Positions 25,101 through 35,591 of a DNA stretch of 64,000 bases are shown here, piece by piece. A model generated the notes under the pieces. That model worked only from the letters and a program-made list of their open reading frames with translations. It did not search any database and had not been told where the DNA came from. The position numbers and the translations under genes are program-made. Numbering within the stretch: position 1 is the first letter of the stretch; each line of letters begins with the position of its first letter. Source of the DNA: Cercophora sp. LCS_1 (Eukaryota > Ascomycota > Sordariomycetes > Sordariales > Lasiosphaeriaceae); contig JAPZLL010000008.1 in assembly GCA_036250225.1 (NCBI GenBank), forward strand, positions 496,001-560,000. Reading direction: 5' to 3'.

Positions 25101-25840
25101 ATGACACCCGAGAGGTAGAACAGATGAGCTCCTTGGTACAGTTCGCTCCAAAGTCTGTGTTTCAAGCGCTTTTTTGCGTCTTTGAGAGCCTGCGGTTTGC
25201 GGAACAAGTCGAGATGTGTGAGAATACCAAACACATTGCCTGGCATACCAGTGGCGGCCAGAACGTTGAGGAACTCCATTGTCTCCATTTCGAAGCCATA
25301 ATTTCCATCGATCATTAGCAGCACAATATCTGCGACCTTGGCGATGTCGACCATCGCTTCGAGCTCGTTCGGGCATTCGATGAACGTCAGCCGTTGCTTC
25401 TTCGAGGTCACGATCGTGATCGGTCCGACAGGGTCTGAGATCGTCTCCTTCGCATATCGCCTAATCAGTGACTTGAGTAAAGTCGTTTTGCCGACACCTG
25501 GAGGCCCAACAATCGCGACAAGCCGCGGTGGTGGTTCGTCGGGGATTCTGTCGACAAGCGGTACATGGAGGCGTTTTTCCCTGATCTATACAAAATAGTC
25601 AATCTCGGTTCGTTATAGTCGCAAGGGGGATGCACACATCGTGGGATCGCGCAGCCTGTCTGGCGAGCTTTCCTGGGTTCGAAAAGGCAAAGGCTTTCGG
25701 ATTTCGCTCTGCGCAAGTCAATTAGCTTTGTCGCATTAATTGTAACGGGCAAGGAAAAGTATCTTACCGCCTGTATGCTGCTTCTTCTTTTCTTTGGATT
25801 TCTTGGAAGCCCTATGCGGCTTATTCACCTGGCCGTCCAT
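22156..25840 (-). CDS. bms1: Bms1, ribosome-biogenesis GTPase
   Basis: Nucleolar GTPase of the small-subunit processome that, with Rcl1, drives 18S pre-rRNA maturation. Five exons: 25768-25840, 25638-25708, 23272-25585, 22936-23216 and 22156-22887, giving 1,156 aa (family about 1,180). The start lies in a basic N-terminus ([20 protein letters not shown]) followed by the block [20 protein letters not shown]. The P-loop is GPPGVGKTT; next come the GTPase-like blocks [28 protein letters not shown] and GILTHLD. The central third is very acidic, with a run of Glu codons at about 23705-23730, as in other Bms1 proteins. The C-terminal part has the conserved [26 protein letters not shown] and [14 protein letters not shown] blocks and ends in a Lys/Arg/Gly-rich tail. 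Identification is very strong. Confidence 0.96.
23705..23730 (-). repeat. CTC trinucleotide run encoding poly-Glu in Bms1
   Basis: An uninterrupted CTC run (GAG on the coding strand) encodes nine or so consecutive Glu residues within the acidic middle of Bms1. It is a likely site of length variation between strains but stays in frame because it is a triplet repeat. Confidence 0.8.
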
Positions 25841-26945
25841 CTTTGCGGCTTTGGTGATGGTGGTTCAAGGGGCCTCAGAGCAAAAAGCCCATCGCAAATC
25901 AATGGCGCCCCAAATCCTATCGCAGAGCTCCAGAAATTTTTGGACGGCAGAAATTTGGGCGGTGAGAAAATCGTTATCGATAAGCTGTAGTGGGGTCCCC
26001 GTTATCAACCTGCGGGGCATAGGGACCGCCCTTGACCCCTCCACCACCCACCCATCGCTCAATACTCACGGCGTGATGCATAATCCTGTCCAGGTCATCT
26101 ACATGATCTCCCAGATTTACGCATTTGAGTAACTAGCGGTCATGTATTGCCTGGCAAGTGAGTGGCAGAAATAACGAGCCGTCGTATAGTCCAACTGTTG
26201 GCGCTTGAGCTAGCTCTGCTCAGATACCTCCTTCAAAATGCCTGTTTTGAAAAGCTCGAGGCCTTCAAAGCGGTTCTCAGGGGCTTTGTATTATAATGGA
26301 TTACGATTGAAGACCGATGTTTTGTTTTTGATGCTTCGATAAGAGGGAAAACTGATGCCCGGACGTCTTGGTGGCTCGTTTTTTTTTGGTGGCCGAATTG
26401 CCTGATTCAAGTTGAATATCGGGATGGCCGAGCAAGAAACTGGATCGAATCTGATCCGCCCGCTCTGGCGATCGATCTTTGGGGGTTAAGCGGGCCTCAA
26501 CGGTCCAGCGCACCAGGGTTCACATGCATGAAGGGCCTCCAATACGTAATCCCCTGGGATATGAATCTCAGTCGCTTCACGCGGGTTGAGAACTTCCCAG
26601 CTGCCGTTCATGGAGTAGCACACAGCCGCGTGGGGATGAAACATACGACTGCCCAGTTGGGCATTCCTGGCTGTGTCACGAGAGGAGGAGAGTGGATGTT
26701 GCGATTGGAGTCGCGGGAACCAGCGGGATGACGTACCTCCTAATCCGGGCCCTCGCTTGTCCTGGCGCCCTCTCAAACACTTGGTTCTATCGTGTATAAG
26801 AGACCCGGGGCCAGCCGTCAAGTTTGAGCCTTTCCATCTTCAGCCCATCATCAAACATTCACTCAAACTGTCTGTCAGACGCCTATCTCTTCGCTCTATT
26901 CAACAGATACTCTCTCGAGGTCTCGCTTCAAGTAACTTGACAAAC
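25841..26945. promoter_or_regulatory. Divergent promoter between bms1 and the I9 inhibitor gene
   Basis: This 1.1-kb spacer separates two divergent starts. A TATAAG element lies at 26795-26800 on the side of the inhibitor gene. Open frames on either strand here look like non-coding noise. Confidence 0.45.
26795..26800 (+). promoter_or_regulatory. TATA-like element of the I9 inhibitor gene
   Basis: TATAAG in the context GTGTATAAGAGAC, about 146 bp before the ATG. This spacing leaves a plausible 5' leader of about 100 nt. Assigned by position and consensus only. Confidence 0.4.
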
Positions 26946-27344
26946 ATGTCGGACTCCCAGTGGAAATCGTACATTGTGAGTCCTTGCTAAGAACACAACA
27001 TGCGTTGGCCAATGCTAACTGCCGAACGTCACAGGTCACCGCCAAGGATGATGCTTCTGACGAGCAGCTCCAGGCGTGAGTGGCATTTCTTACTTGGACG
27101 CGTGGTCGGCCTTATTGACACAGCGTAGGGCCAAGGACGACGCCATCAAGCAGGGTGGAAAGATCGGTCATGAGTACACTTTGACCAAGGCCTTCCAGTG
27201 AGATTAAGGTGCCCCTGGACCTTATCAAGGTTCTACTGACACGGAACTTGTAGGGTTCTTTTCCCGGCCGACTCAGTCAGGGCTTTTGACAAGCACGAGC
27301 ATGTGAAGGAGATCGAGGAGGACTCGGTTGTTACAACTCAATAG
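26946..27344 (+). CDS. Peptidase inhibitor I9 / Pbi2-like proteinase B inhibitor
   Basis: Small protein of 76 aa on four exons: 26946-26975, 27035-27075, 27129-27197 and 27254-27344, with exact phase. It resembles a free-standing subtilisin propeptide: YIVTAKDDASDEQLQAAK at the N-terminus, a GGKIGHEYT strand, FPADSVRAF, and a C-terminal IEEDSVVTTQ. Yeast Pbi2 (75 aa) has this same layout, inhibits vacuolar proteinase B, and as the LMA1 subunit supports vacuole fusion. There is no signal peptide, as in Pbi2, so it should be cytosolic. Splitting a 231-nt coding sequence over four exons is typical of small fungal genes. A TATA-like element lies upstream. Family is well supported; the target protease is inferred. 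Confidence 0.88.
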
Positions 27345-27762
27345 ATCCATGGCGTTTAGACGTCTGGGGGAATGCGGGGCAGGGGTCCTGCTTCCACCTC
27401 GCGGGGCGTTTTTGGGGTTGAGCTGCCCGCAGCGGGCGTCATTGACCTCACTACCAAGGGTGCAGCATGCGAGCAAGAATCGAAACTACCATACCAAAAC
27501 TCAATGAGCCGAATTACCAATGCTTCCCGAGTGCCCGAATTCAACTCCGGTGCGCCGACCGGAGAGTGATAAAACCCAGGAACCATGACCCCCTGTTCGA
27601 TCTGCGGGGTCTTGTCAACCAGTGACGAAGCTGCCCCTGTTTTCGCGTTTGCGCCTGTGTTCCGCCGATCACCTCCTGACCCAAATGACATCAAGAGCCC
27701 CTCTCTTCTTTGACGTCGTCCATTCCCGGAATCCCCTCCAACATTCACCCAAACATGCCGAT
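27345..27762. promoter_or_regulatory. Intergenic between the inhibitor and the mitochondrial kinase
   Basis: This 418-bp stretch holds the 3' UTR of the inhibitor gene and the promoter and leader of the kinase. An in-frame upstream ATG at 27685 would extend the kinase by 26 residues; it is discussed under that gene. Confidence 0.4.
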
Positions 27763-29142
27763 ATGAAACTCACCGCCAGAGCCCTGAGGTTATCTCGGCC
27801 TCTGCGGCCGAGTCTCCTCCCCGCCACCCGCCGTTTCTCCTCCACCATCCAACACCTCCGAGACGTCACCTCCCCCTCCCCAACGGCAGCCCACTACGGC
27901 GGCCAGCACGTCCGCGAGCGGCACATCAATCGCGCAGCCGTTGAAGACGAAGTGCCCAACCTCTCCAAACAGCCCCTCCACCCCCTCTCCCTCGCCGACC
28001 TCGTCAAACACGGCCGCCCTCCGCTGTCCGCCGAGGCCCTCCTTTCCTCGGCACGCTTCACCCTCTCCCTCCTGCCCATCCGCCTCGCCCACCGCATCCA
28101 AGCGCTGCGCAACCTCCCCTACATTGTCGTGTCAAACCCCAACATCCGCCGCATCTACAACAACTACCAACACTCCCTGTCCACCCTCCTCCCATGGCAA
28201 GGCCGCACTATCTCCTCCCTAGAAGACGAGATCCGCTTCACCGAAGTTCTCGCGGAGCTAGTTCAAACCCACACCGACACGATCCCGATCCTGGCGCGCG
28301 GCTTTCTCGAATGCCGCAAATACATCTCCCCGGGCGAAGTCACCCGCTTCCTGGACGAGCACCTGCGCGCGCGCATCGGCACACGCCTAATCGCAGAGCA
28401 ACACATCGCGCTCCACTTCAGCAGCACACCACACTTTGACCCCAAAGCGAGCCCAACCCCCTGTCCCGAACAGCCCGGGTACATAGGCGTGATCGACACA
28501 GCCCTGCGTCCTGCAACCGTGGTCGACTCGTGTGGCGGCTTCGTGGCAGATATCTGCGAGCTAAACTATGGCGTGCGTCCGCGCTGGATCGTCGACGGCG
28601 AGCCGGATACCACGTTTGCTTTTGTACCGATGCATCTCGAGTATATTGTCACCGAGCTTTTGAAGAACGCCTTCCGCGCAACGGTGGAGAATGGGATGAA
28701 CCGCGAGCCGGTTGTTATCACTGTCGCACCGGAGCCGGCTAGGCCTGCGAATCCGTCGCGTTTGACGCCTACGAGGGAGAGTAGGGGTGTGTTTGGCAAA
28801 ACGGACGCCATTGCGCCGTTGGATGATAATGCGTCGGGTGTGACGATACGGATTCGGGATCGCGGGGGTGGAATTGGACCGGATGTGTTGCCGCATATAT
28901 GGGGTTATAGCTTCACGACGTTTGTTGATCAGGACGATGTGCCAGGTGCGTGGGGGGATGATGCGCTAGGGGTGATATCGGCGGCGAGTAACGGGAGTAG
29001 CTCGATTGCTGGGCTGGGGTACGGACTTCCGCTGAGCAGAGCGTATGCCGAGTATTTTGGGGGAGGCATTGCGGTGCAGAGCCTCTTTGGATGGGGGACG
29101 GATGTGTATCTGAAGTTGAAGGGAGTGGGTAAAATTGAGTGA
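27763..29142 (+). CDS. Mitochondrial PDK/BCKDK-type protein kinase
   Basis: Intronless gene, 459 aa from the chosen ATG. The start was chosen because it opens a typical matrix presequence (MKLTARALRLSRPLRPSLLP, then ATRRFSSTI); an upstream in-frame ATG at 27685 would bury it. The N-terminal helical domain has the family motif LRNLPYIVVSNPNIRRIYNN. The GHKL ATPase domain shows the N-box ELLKNAFRAT (about residue 298), the G1 box DRGGGIGPDVLPHIWGYSFTT (first two Gly at about 368) and the G2 box GLGYGLPLSRAYAEYFGG (about 417). Members phosphorylate and switch off the E1 subunit of pyruvate or branched-chain 2-oxoacid dehydrogenase. Which of the two is the target cannot be told from this sequence; it resembles the Pkp2/BCKDK side. 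Coding-strand composition switches from C-rich to G-rich part way along. Confidence 0.88.
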   Translation: MKLTARALRLSRPLRPSLLPATRRFSSTIQHLRDVTSPSPTAAHYGGQHVRERHINRAAVEDEVPNLSKQPLHPLSLADLVKHGRPPLSAEALLSSARFTLSLLPIRLAHRIQALRNLPYIVVSNPNIRRIYNNYQHSLSTLLPWQGRTISSLEDEIRFTEVLAELVQTHTDTIPILARGFLECRKYISPGEVTRFLDEHLRARIGTRLIAEQHIALHFSSTPHFDPKASPTPCPEQPGYIGVIDTALRPATVVDSCGGFVADICELNYGVRPRWIVDGEPDTTFAFVPMHLEYIVTELLKNAFRATVENGMNREPVVITVAPEPARPANPSRLTPTRESRGVFGKTDAIAPLDDNASGVTIRIRDRGGGIGPDVLPHIWGYSFTTFVDQDDVPGAWGDDALGVISAASNGSSSIAGLGYGLPLSRAYAEYFGGGIAVQSLFGWGTDVYLKLKGVGKIE

Positions 29143-29831
29143 CGATTTGGGACTTAGACGATGGGATGATTATGGCTTCTGGGCTGGTTGGTGTTGGTAC
29201 AGGATATGGGTTAGGTTGGTAAAAAAAAAAATACTACAGCCATGTTTACTGCTTGTTGCCGTTGCTTGAGCTTGACGTTTGTTTTATGGCGATTACGAGA
29301 GCTCTAGACTTTTTAAAACTGGCACCGGAGAAAGCAGACTGATACGCCTCAGCTTGGTGACAACATCGGGCATACTGAAGCAGTTGATGCTGCTTTGAGT
29401 TTTCAAAATCCCTTGTTTTTAAATATGAACCTCCAATGCCCTTTGGGTGATTTCCAGTCAAAAACACGACCCAACAAGGTTGCATCCTGGTTGTATTTGG
29501 GACGTAAGACAGCCTCCAACAGATCTAAATTTCGATTCCATCCGCTTCAAAACATGGATATCCCCGCAAGGGTTTAACATGTCATTCATATTGCCAGGTT
29601 CCTGATGCAAGGTTGCTGTCACTTCATTGCGGAATAATTCATCGAATAAATTCAAATTCCATCTAACTCACTCCAATTCTTTTGTATCAAAAACCACTAA
29701 GCTCCAACCGTGTCATAACAGACATGCCAGACCCAGAAAAGTCCCCCGCCCCTTCTTTTCTCCATCAGGAATTAGGTAGTAGTTAGAGTACTGAGTTAGG
29801 TAAACCGAACAAGGAGCCAGATGGACAGACA

Positions 29832-29862
<31 letters not shown>

Positions 29863-30085
29863 AAAAGAGAAACCAAAGTGCCCCATCCATTGATGACTGA
29901 AAAACAACACCATAGCAAGATGCCAGCTCACACACACACACAAATCACAACGCAACACAAAAATGAGAGTTTTATGTATGTACGACCGCAATGCAACATG
30001 ATGAGAAAGAAAAGATTACCGAGCCCCATTTGCTTTCCTTGAAAAAACGACCTAGACCGAAAAGAAAAAAAAATTGCCAAGTCTA
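29143..30085. other. Convergent intergenic region with simple repeats
   Basis: This 943-bp AT-rich interval lies between the 3' ends of the kinase and csmB genes. It contains a GACA tetranucleotide repeat at 29833-29860, a CA run at about 29928-29941 and several A-runs. No gene was recognised. Confidence 0.5.
29833..29860. repeat. (GACA)7 microsatellite
   Basis: Seven perfect GACA units, flanked on the left by imperfect GACAGACA copies and on the right by an A-run. It lies in the presumed 3' flank of csmB. Confidence 0.9.
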
Positions 30086-33000
30086 TTACAAGTTCGCCAA
30101 CTCATTATCAATCTGCCGATCCATGAATGTTCTCCTCTCGCCCACCAGCTCCGTCTGCAGACGCTGCTCAACCAACGCCCGCATGTGCTTCTTGGTGACC
30201 GTGTCGAGGTCGATATCGCGCAGGACGGACTGGATGGCCTCGATGATGCTTGCGTCATCGGGTCCCATATTGCCGCGCTGGAAGTCAAACGAGCTGTTGC
30301 TCGTGCGTCCCGTCTCCGAGTGCATGCCCAGTGGTGGACGGGCACTGAGGCCGGTGGCGGTCGACATGCGGGGGTTCAGGCCGGCGCCGACGCCGAGGGA
30401 GGTCGGTGGGGTGTTGGTCATGCCGCGGAGGTTGATGGCGCTTTGGCGGCCGCTGACGTCTTGGTAAGGACTTGTGCGACGGTTCATCTCACCAGCCATG
30501 CCCATCGACATCATGCTCGGCCTGTGGGCGAGCGGGTTGTCGGAGTAGGGCTGGGCGAAGCCGCTGTTGCGCGCCATGCCGAGGGGAGTGCCGGGGCTCT
30601 GGGGAGGGAGGTAGGCGCCGCCACGGCCGAGGCCGGTCATGACGGATGGGGCCTGGCGGACGGAGGAGTAGACCGACTTCATGTCATCCATCTCGTAGTT
30701 CTCATCATACATGCCCAATGTGCCGTCCATGCCCTTTTCGGGATAGGCACCGCGACGACCGGGGAGGTTGTTGGCCGCGGCGTAATCATCCCAACGCTGG
30801 AGGGGAATAGAGCGGGGATCGTAGCCCTCGTCATCGACGGCAACAAGCTGGCGTTTACCGGACTCTCCAATGACAATGCGCGTGTTACCCCACGAGAAAT
30901 CATCCTGTTTCCAGAAGGAGTAGATCGGCAGGATAAACGAGTAGATGGGGAAGGCAATCATGTAGATGATCATCCAGCCTACGTGCTGCCACTGTCTCTT
31001 GAGAATGAAGATGAGAGCCTGCAGACCATACACGGCCGCAATCATAATGATGGAAATCAGCGGGAACTGCCCGGTGCCGGACGCGACCATGTAGATGAGG
31101 TAGCCGAGGTAGATGCAGGTCGCCGGGAGGATGATGGTACCAAAGAGATCGATGAACACGACGAAACGCATGGAGAAACAGCAGAAGCCGCACATCTCCG
31201 GAAGCCACATCAGTTCCACCAAGTTGTGGATGGTCGAGTTGATCCAGCGACGACGCTGGGACAGCAACACGCTCCACTTGTCGGGAGCGGCGGTTTGGCA
31301 GTATGCATCCGGGATGAACTTGTACGACATGTACGGGAAGTATTTGGTCATTAGCGTGGTCAGGAAACGATCTTCTCCCAGGGACAGCAGATTCTTCTTG
31401 TGGAGGGTGTCGACATGGCAATCGCTGTACTCGCGGATGACTTCGTCCGAGATGATCAGAGGCTTTCCGCGATCTGCGGTTCGAAGACGGTACATGGAGA
31501 AACTGCAATCTTGTCAGCATCGAGTTGAGAATGATGCAGCGGGAAACTTACCAGCCTGGCAAGCAAGTAACGCTACCGAAGAGCGACTCGAAGGCCTTGG
31601 CAAGATGATGGGAAATGAAGTATTCGTAGACTTGAATCATAGTCCACCAAGAGCGCTCCTCATTCTGCAAGCTGGTTTCACCACAGATACCGGCGATCTT
31701 GGAGTTGTTGGCGCAGGCAGCGACGAGACGGTTGAGCGAATCCTCCCGGACGCATGTATCGGCGTCGACCATCAGCAGATACTCATACAGCTCTGGGTCG
31801 ACGCCAATAATGTTGTTGATCTGGTGGAACATTTCGAGCTCGAGAGGGTTCATGGGGGCGCGGTGGTGGACACGGTTGAGGAAGCTCATGAGTAGAATCT
31901 GGGAGTCACGCTTGCCACGGTTGCCAGGCTTCGTCTTGCTCTGCTCAGACTCCTTGCCAACCTTGACAACCACAAGATATGGCACGACGTTTCCTTCGTA
32001 CTCGTAGAGGCCAGAGTAAACCTTGCCGTAGTTGAGCTGCTCACTGCCGGTACCGACAGACTTGAAGGGAAGAGCGGGAGGATCAACCTTGGGGTCGACA
32101 CCGAGAATATCCAAGACAATCTTCGGGGTAGGGCGATCGTTACCAGCACCGACGATGACACCGTCGCAAATAACGCAGATGAGCTTACGTTTGTTGTCGT
32201 ACTGAAGAGCCGTGAGGGAGTCGAGAGCCTTGCGGAGAGAATCTTCGCCTTCGGTGTAGGCCGGCACCTGGCAAATAACGAACTTGTCTTGGGGCGCAGG
32301 GCGTCTCTTGGAACCAAACTGCAGAGCTGAAATGAACTTGATAGCGATAACAGCGCAGAGCATGATGGTGAAGGCCAAGAGAATCCAGTTGTTGACCTGG
32401 CATCTCGGCGAGTACCGGAAGTCGGGGATGCCCACATACCAGCTGTTGTGGATGCAGTTGAGGTTATTGAGGAGTCGGGCGGTCGTGGTATCGTTGCCCC
32501 GGGCACTGGTCAGCATTGCCTGGATATCCTCAGTCAGATCCTGACCGGGCTTGTTCTTGATGAGATTGATGATGCCGTCGTCGAGGAATGAGTACATGGC
32601 CGCGCTCTTCATGAGCTTGAGAGTGTGCATGTAGTCCGTCAAGTCGTAAATCTTGTTGTCATAGATGAACCACGGGTGGTTGTTGTTGTGGCCATCGTCC
32701 TTCACCTTGTTGGCGTCCCAAACGAGATCTCCCTTGTAATACTCCTTAATGCGGGGTTGGAAGCGGTCGGCGTACCAGTCGGGAGAATACAGCTTTGTGG
32801 TTGGATCAGACTGGAGATAACCAGTTCTGTGGACGCCGAAGTTGAGCTCATCCTTGCTTGTGTCGTTGAACTGAATGATCACCGACTCCTTGATGTCCAA
32901 GCCAGGGCAGGCCAAGGGCAATGGCGGGACAATGTAGCCATCCAGATTCAAGCCAGCAAACTGCATCATGAGATCCGATGTAGTCTCAACGCTAGTGTCG

Positions 33001-35591
33001 CTGTGTTGCAGTCTCCAAAATTTGGTAACGTCGTAAACCCTGCCGTGATGGCTGACCCAGAAGTCGTCCTCGCCCATATGCGTGCTGACTTCCTCCTGTG
33101 TCCATGCCTTGTCGAAGTTGGGGCAGAGCAGACGGCCAAAGAAGATGATCCAGAAACAGATGATGGCGTTCATCAGGGCAATGAGGAAAAACAGCACAAA
33201 CTTCTCACGCCACGCCATGCGCACATCGGGGCGCTTCATACGTCCGATATATCGCAAGAGTGGCGATGGGATCCAGAAGGTCAGAGCCCACACGAAGGCC
33301 ACCCAGATTCTTCGAGAGGCAGTTGTGGGTTGTGATTCAACCGTCTTGCCCTTGGCGAGATCCGGGTCAAGCTGGTTGATGAAGTCGCCCTCGTTGTTGT
33401 AGAATACTTGGCCCTTGTAGGTGTCACCCTTGTGGCCAAGACCGTAGTCGCCAGCGCTCACGTTCCGCATCCCCGTCATGCCACTAGGCGCGATGGATGG
33501 AGCTCGAAGTGCCTGGCCTGGGACGCTCAGGGTTGCTTGGCTGAGATTCCTTTGGTGATGCACCAACTGGTCGCTGCTCCCGTTGGGGGTGCCGTCAGCG
33601 AAATGTTGGGGTGGGAAGAAGCTGCTCCCCGTATTGGAGTATCCCGAGTTGAGTGTTGGGGGCATCATGTGTGGGAGACTGCCCAATCTCTCGGTCTCCA
33701 TTGGCTTGAGGTCAAGCATGCTTTCGGCCTCCCACCACGCATTCTCCCTCATCCACACTCGCTCTGTCCCTACGGCAACCTCACCATTGCTCCAGCCCCT
33801 CTCGAGGATCCAGCTTTCTATGCCGTCTCGCCCATCCATGCAGCCTAGAGCCCGGTAACGCTGGACAAATTCTTCCAGGTCAAAGTCGGCAGTGAAATCC
33901 AGATGCTTGTTCCTCCGATTCGCCCACTCTGGTAACCTCCACGCGCGGAGCTGGCGGGAGACCGTACCGGCAGACCATGCCGAGGTTATGGAGGGGAGAG
34001 CCGCGAGACTGGCCGGAGACTCATCTGTTGGGTGGATAGACAGGTGATACCACGCACGGCTACTGCTCAAGACGGCCGGTATATCTGTTCGGCCGTGACG
34101 TCCAAGGCTGATGCCCTCGGCGGGAACGGGGAACAGGAGTTTCCTCAAGAAAGAGTCATCCTCGGCAGAGTGGGCAATCCTCTCAAGTACCTCCTCCCGT
34201 TTCTCGAGAATGTGTTGTCTTTCCCTGCCAACCGTTCCAACCATGATCCCAAGCTCAGGGCCACACTCAGCAACGGCATTTTGCATCTCGCGAAGAATGG
34301 AGCTCCCTGCCGTGTCGACCTCGACGCCGTCTTGTTTCATTTCAGAGTTGATACCCTGGCTGTCGTCAAAGATACCACGCATGGCCATAGCCTTTCCGAG
34401 ATTGGGGTCTGGGATCTCGAGCACCGTGAGGCAAACAGTGTCGCCACTGTCGTCGTTGGGGTTTGAGCCCGGCGTGCGGTCTCCAGCAGTCGACTCCTCG
34501 CCATCCTTGATCCTACGGCATTGTTCGGCAATCGCCTGGTTCGCCTTCGAGATCACCCAATCCACTAATGCCTCATAAAGGCCGCTGATGAAAGTTCTTC
34601 GATCTTCCGTTGTGCACCTCCTAGCTAGCACCTCGGGCTCAATGCCGAGGAGGCCACCGACGTCTTCGCAGATTTCTTCAAGAGCCTCTTGGTCGATGGC
34701 GTAATCGATCGTGTTACCCAGCTTGAGGAGGCCGGCAAGAGCAGTTATCAGACTGCGGTGAGATGATCCTTTGATACCGAGCTCCTTGAGGGCAGCTCGA
34801 AAGTCGTCGGCAGCAGCGCCATCATCAGCGGTTGGGAGGTAGGAGGGCGGGTCGTAGGTCCCGGACCTGGCGAGAAGGCTGTAGTGAGAGGCAGCTCTGA
34901 GTCCTAGGAATTCTCGTTCGGCGGGGGTGGAGGCAGAGGTTAGGAGGTAGTAGAAGACGTCAAAGGCGCGATGCCCTGGTTGTGACGGGATATTCAGGAG
35001 ACCCTTGTCGGTATCAATCCCTCCCTGCGACAGGGAAACGGAGGCCGCTGTCAGGTTACCCGCAAGGTTCAGTGTTAAGGTAACACCAAGGGCAGTCTGT
35101 CTCGGGGTAGAGGGGTTGTGGGGTGTCACGCATCGCAAGAAGGGCTCGATGGCTTCGAGGGCCTTGAAAAGCGAGTTCGGGATCGAGATGGGAAGGGACG
35201 TGAGGAAGGGACGTAATATTGAGGGAGAGGACTGGTGAAGTGATCTGCATGAGGTTAGCACGACATATCAGAGTTGTTGAGAGGGCGATGGTGCCTACCC
35301 GAGGATAATACACCCGTCCTCGGCGCGACGACGAGCATGTTCCCACGCCCGCGCCGCCAAAGCACTGTCAACTGCACCGCCAGTCCTCCCATCCGGGCCA
35401 GTCTGGGAAGCTGTAAGCCATGTGTTCACCACAATGCTTGTGCCGGCATCCAGTCGATATGGCTGAGACGAGAGGTAGATATTGTGCACGGCGTTGAGAA
35501 GCGTCGTCGTGGAGACCTGTGTGGATTGCTGTCCGGCACCTCGAGGACTTGACTCGGAAGCCATCGAATACATGGACATGCGGTTTGCCAT
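30086..35591 (-). CDS. csmB: Class VII chitin synthase with degenerate myosin-like domain (CsmB)
   Basis: Processive plasma-membrane glycosyltransferase polymerising UDP-GlcNAc into chitin. Exons 35299-35591, 31552-35244 and 30086-31502 give 1,800 aa. The N-terminal third resembles a short myosin motor, but where class V has GESGAGKT this protein reads GSLHQSSPS, so the P-loop is absent, as is usual for this class. After a disordered linker come two membrane helices, a cytochrome b5-like region ([18 protein letters not shown]), a further helix, and the catalytic domain: [47 protein letters not shown] and the [12 protein letters not shown] signature. It closes with transmembrane helices and a C-terminal DEK-like domain. 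It is divergent from csmA, the arrangement known for csmA/csmB in Aspergillus and equivalents in other filamentous fungi. Both are needed for hyphal wall integrity in those species. Confidence 0.94.

Noticed and set aside
30074..31354. 426-codon plus-strand open frame over the csmB 3' end
   Set aside because: Antisense shadow of the csmB catalytic exon; csmB itself shows all chitin synthase motifs. The 236-codon frame at 32625-33335 is the same kind of shadow.
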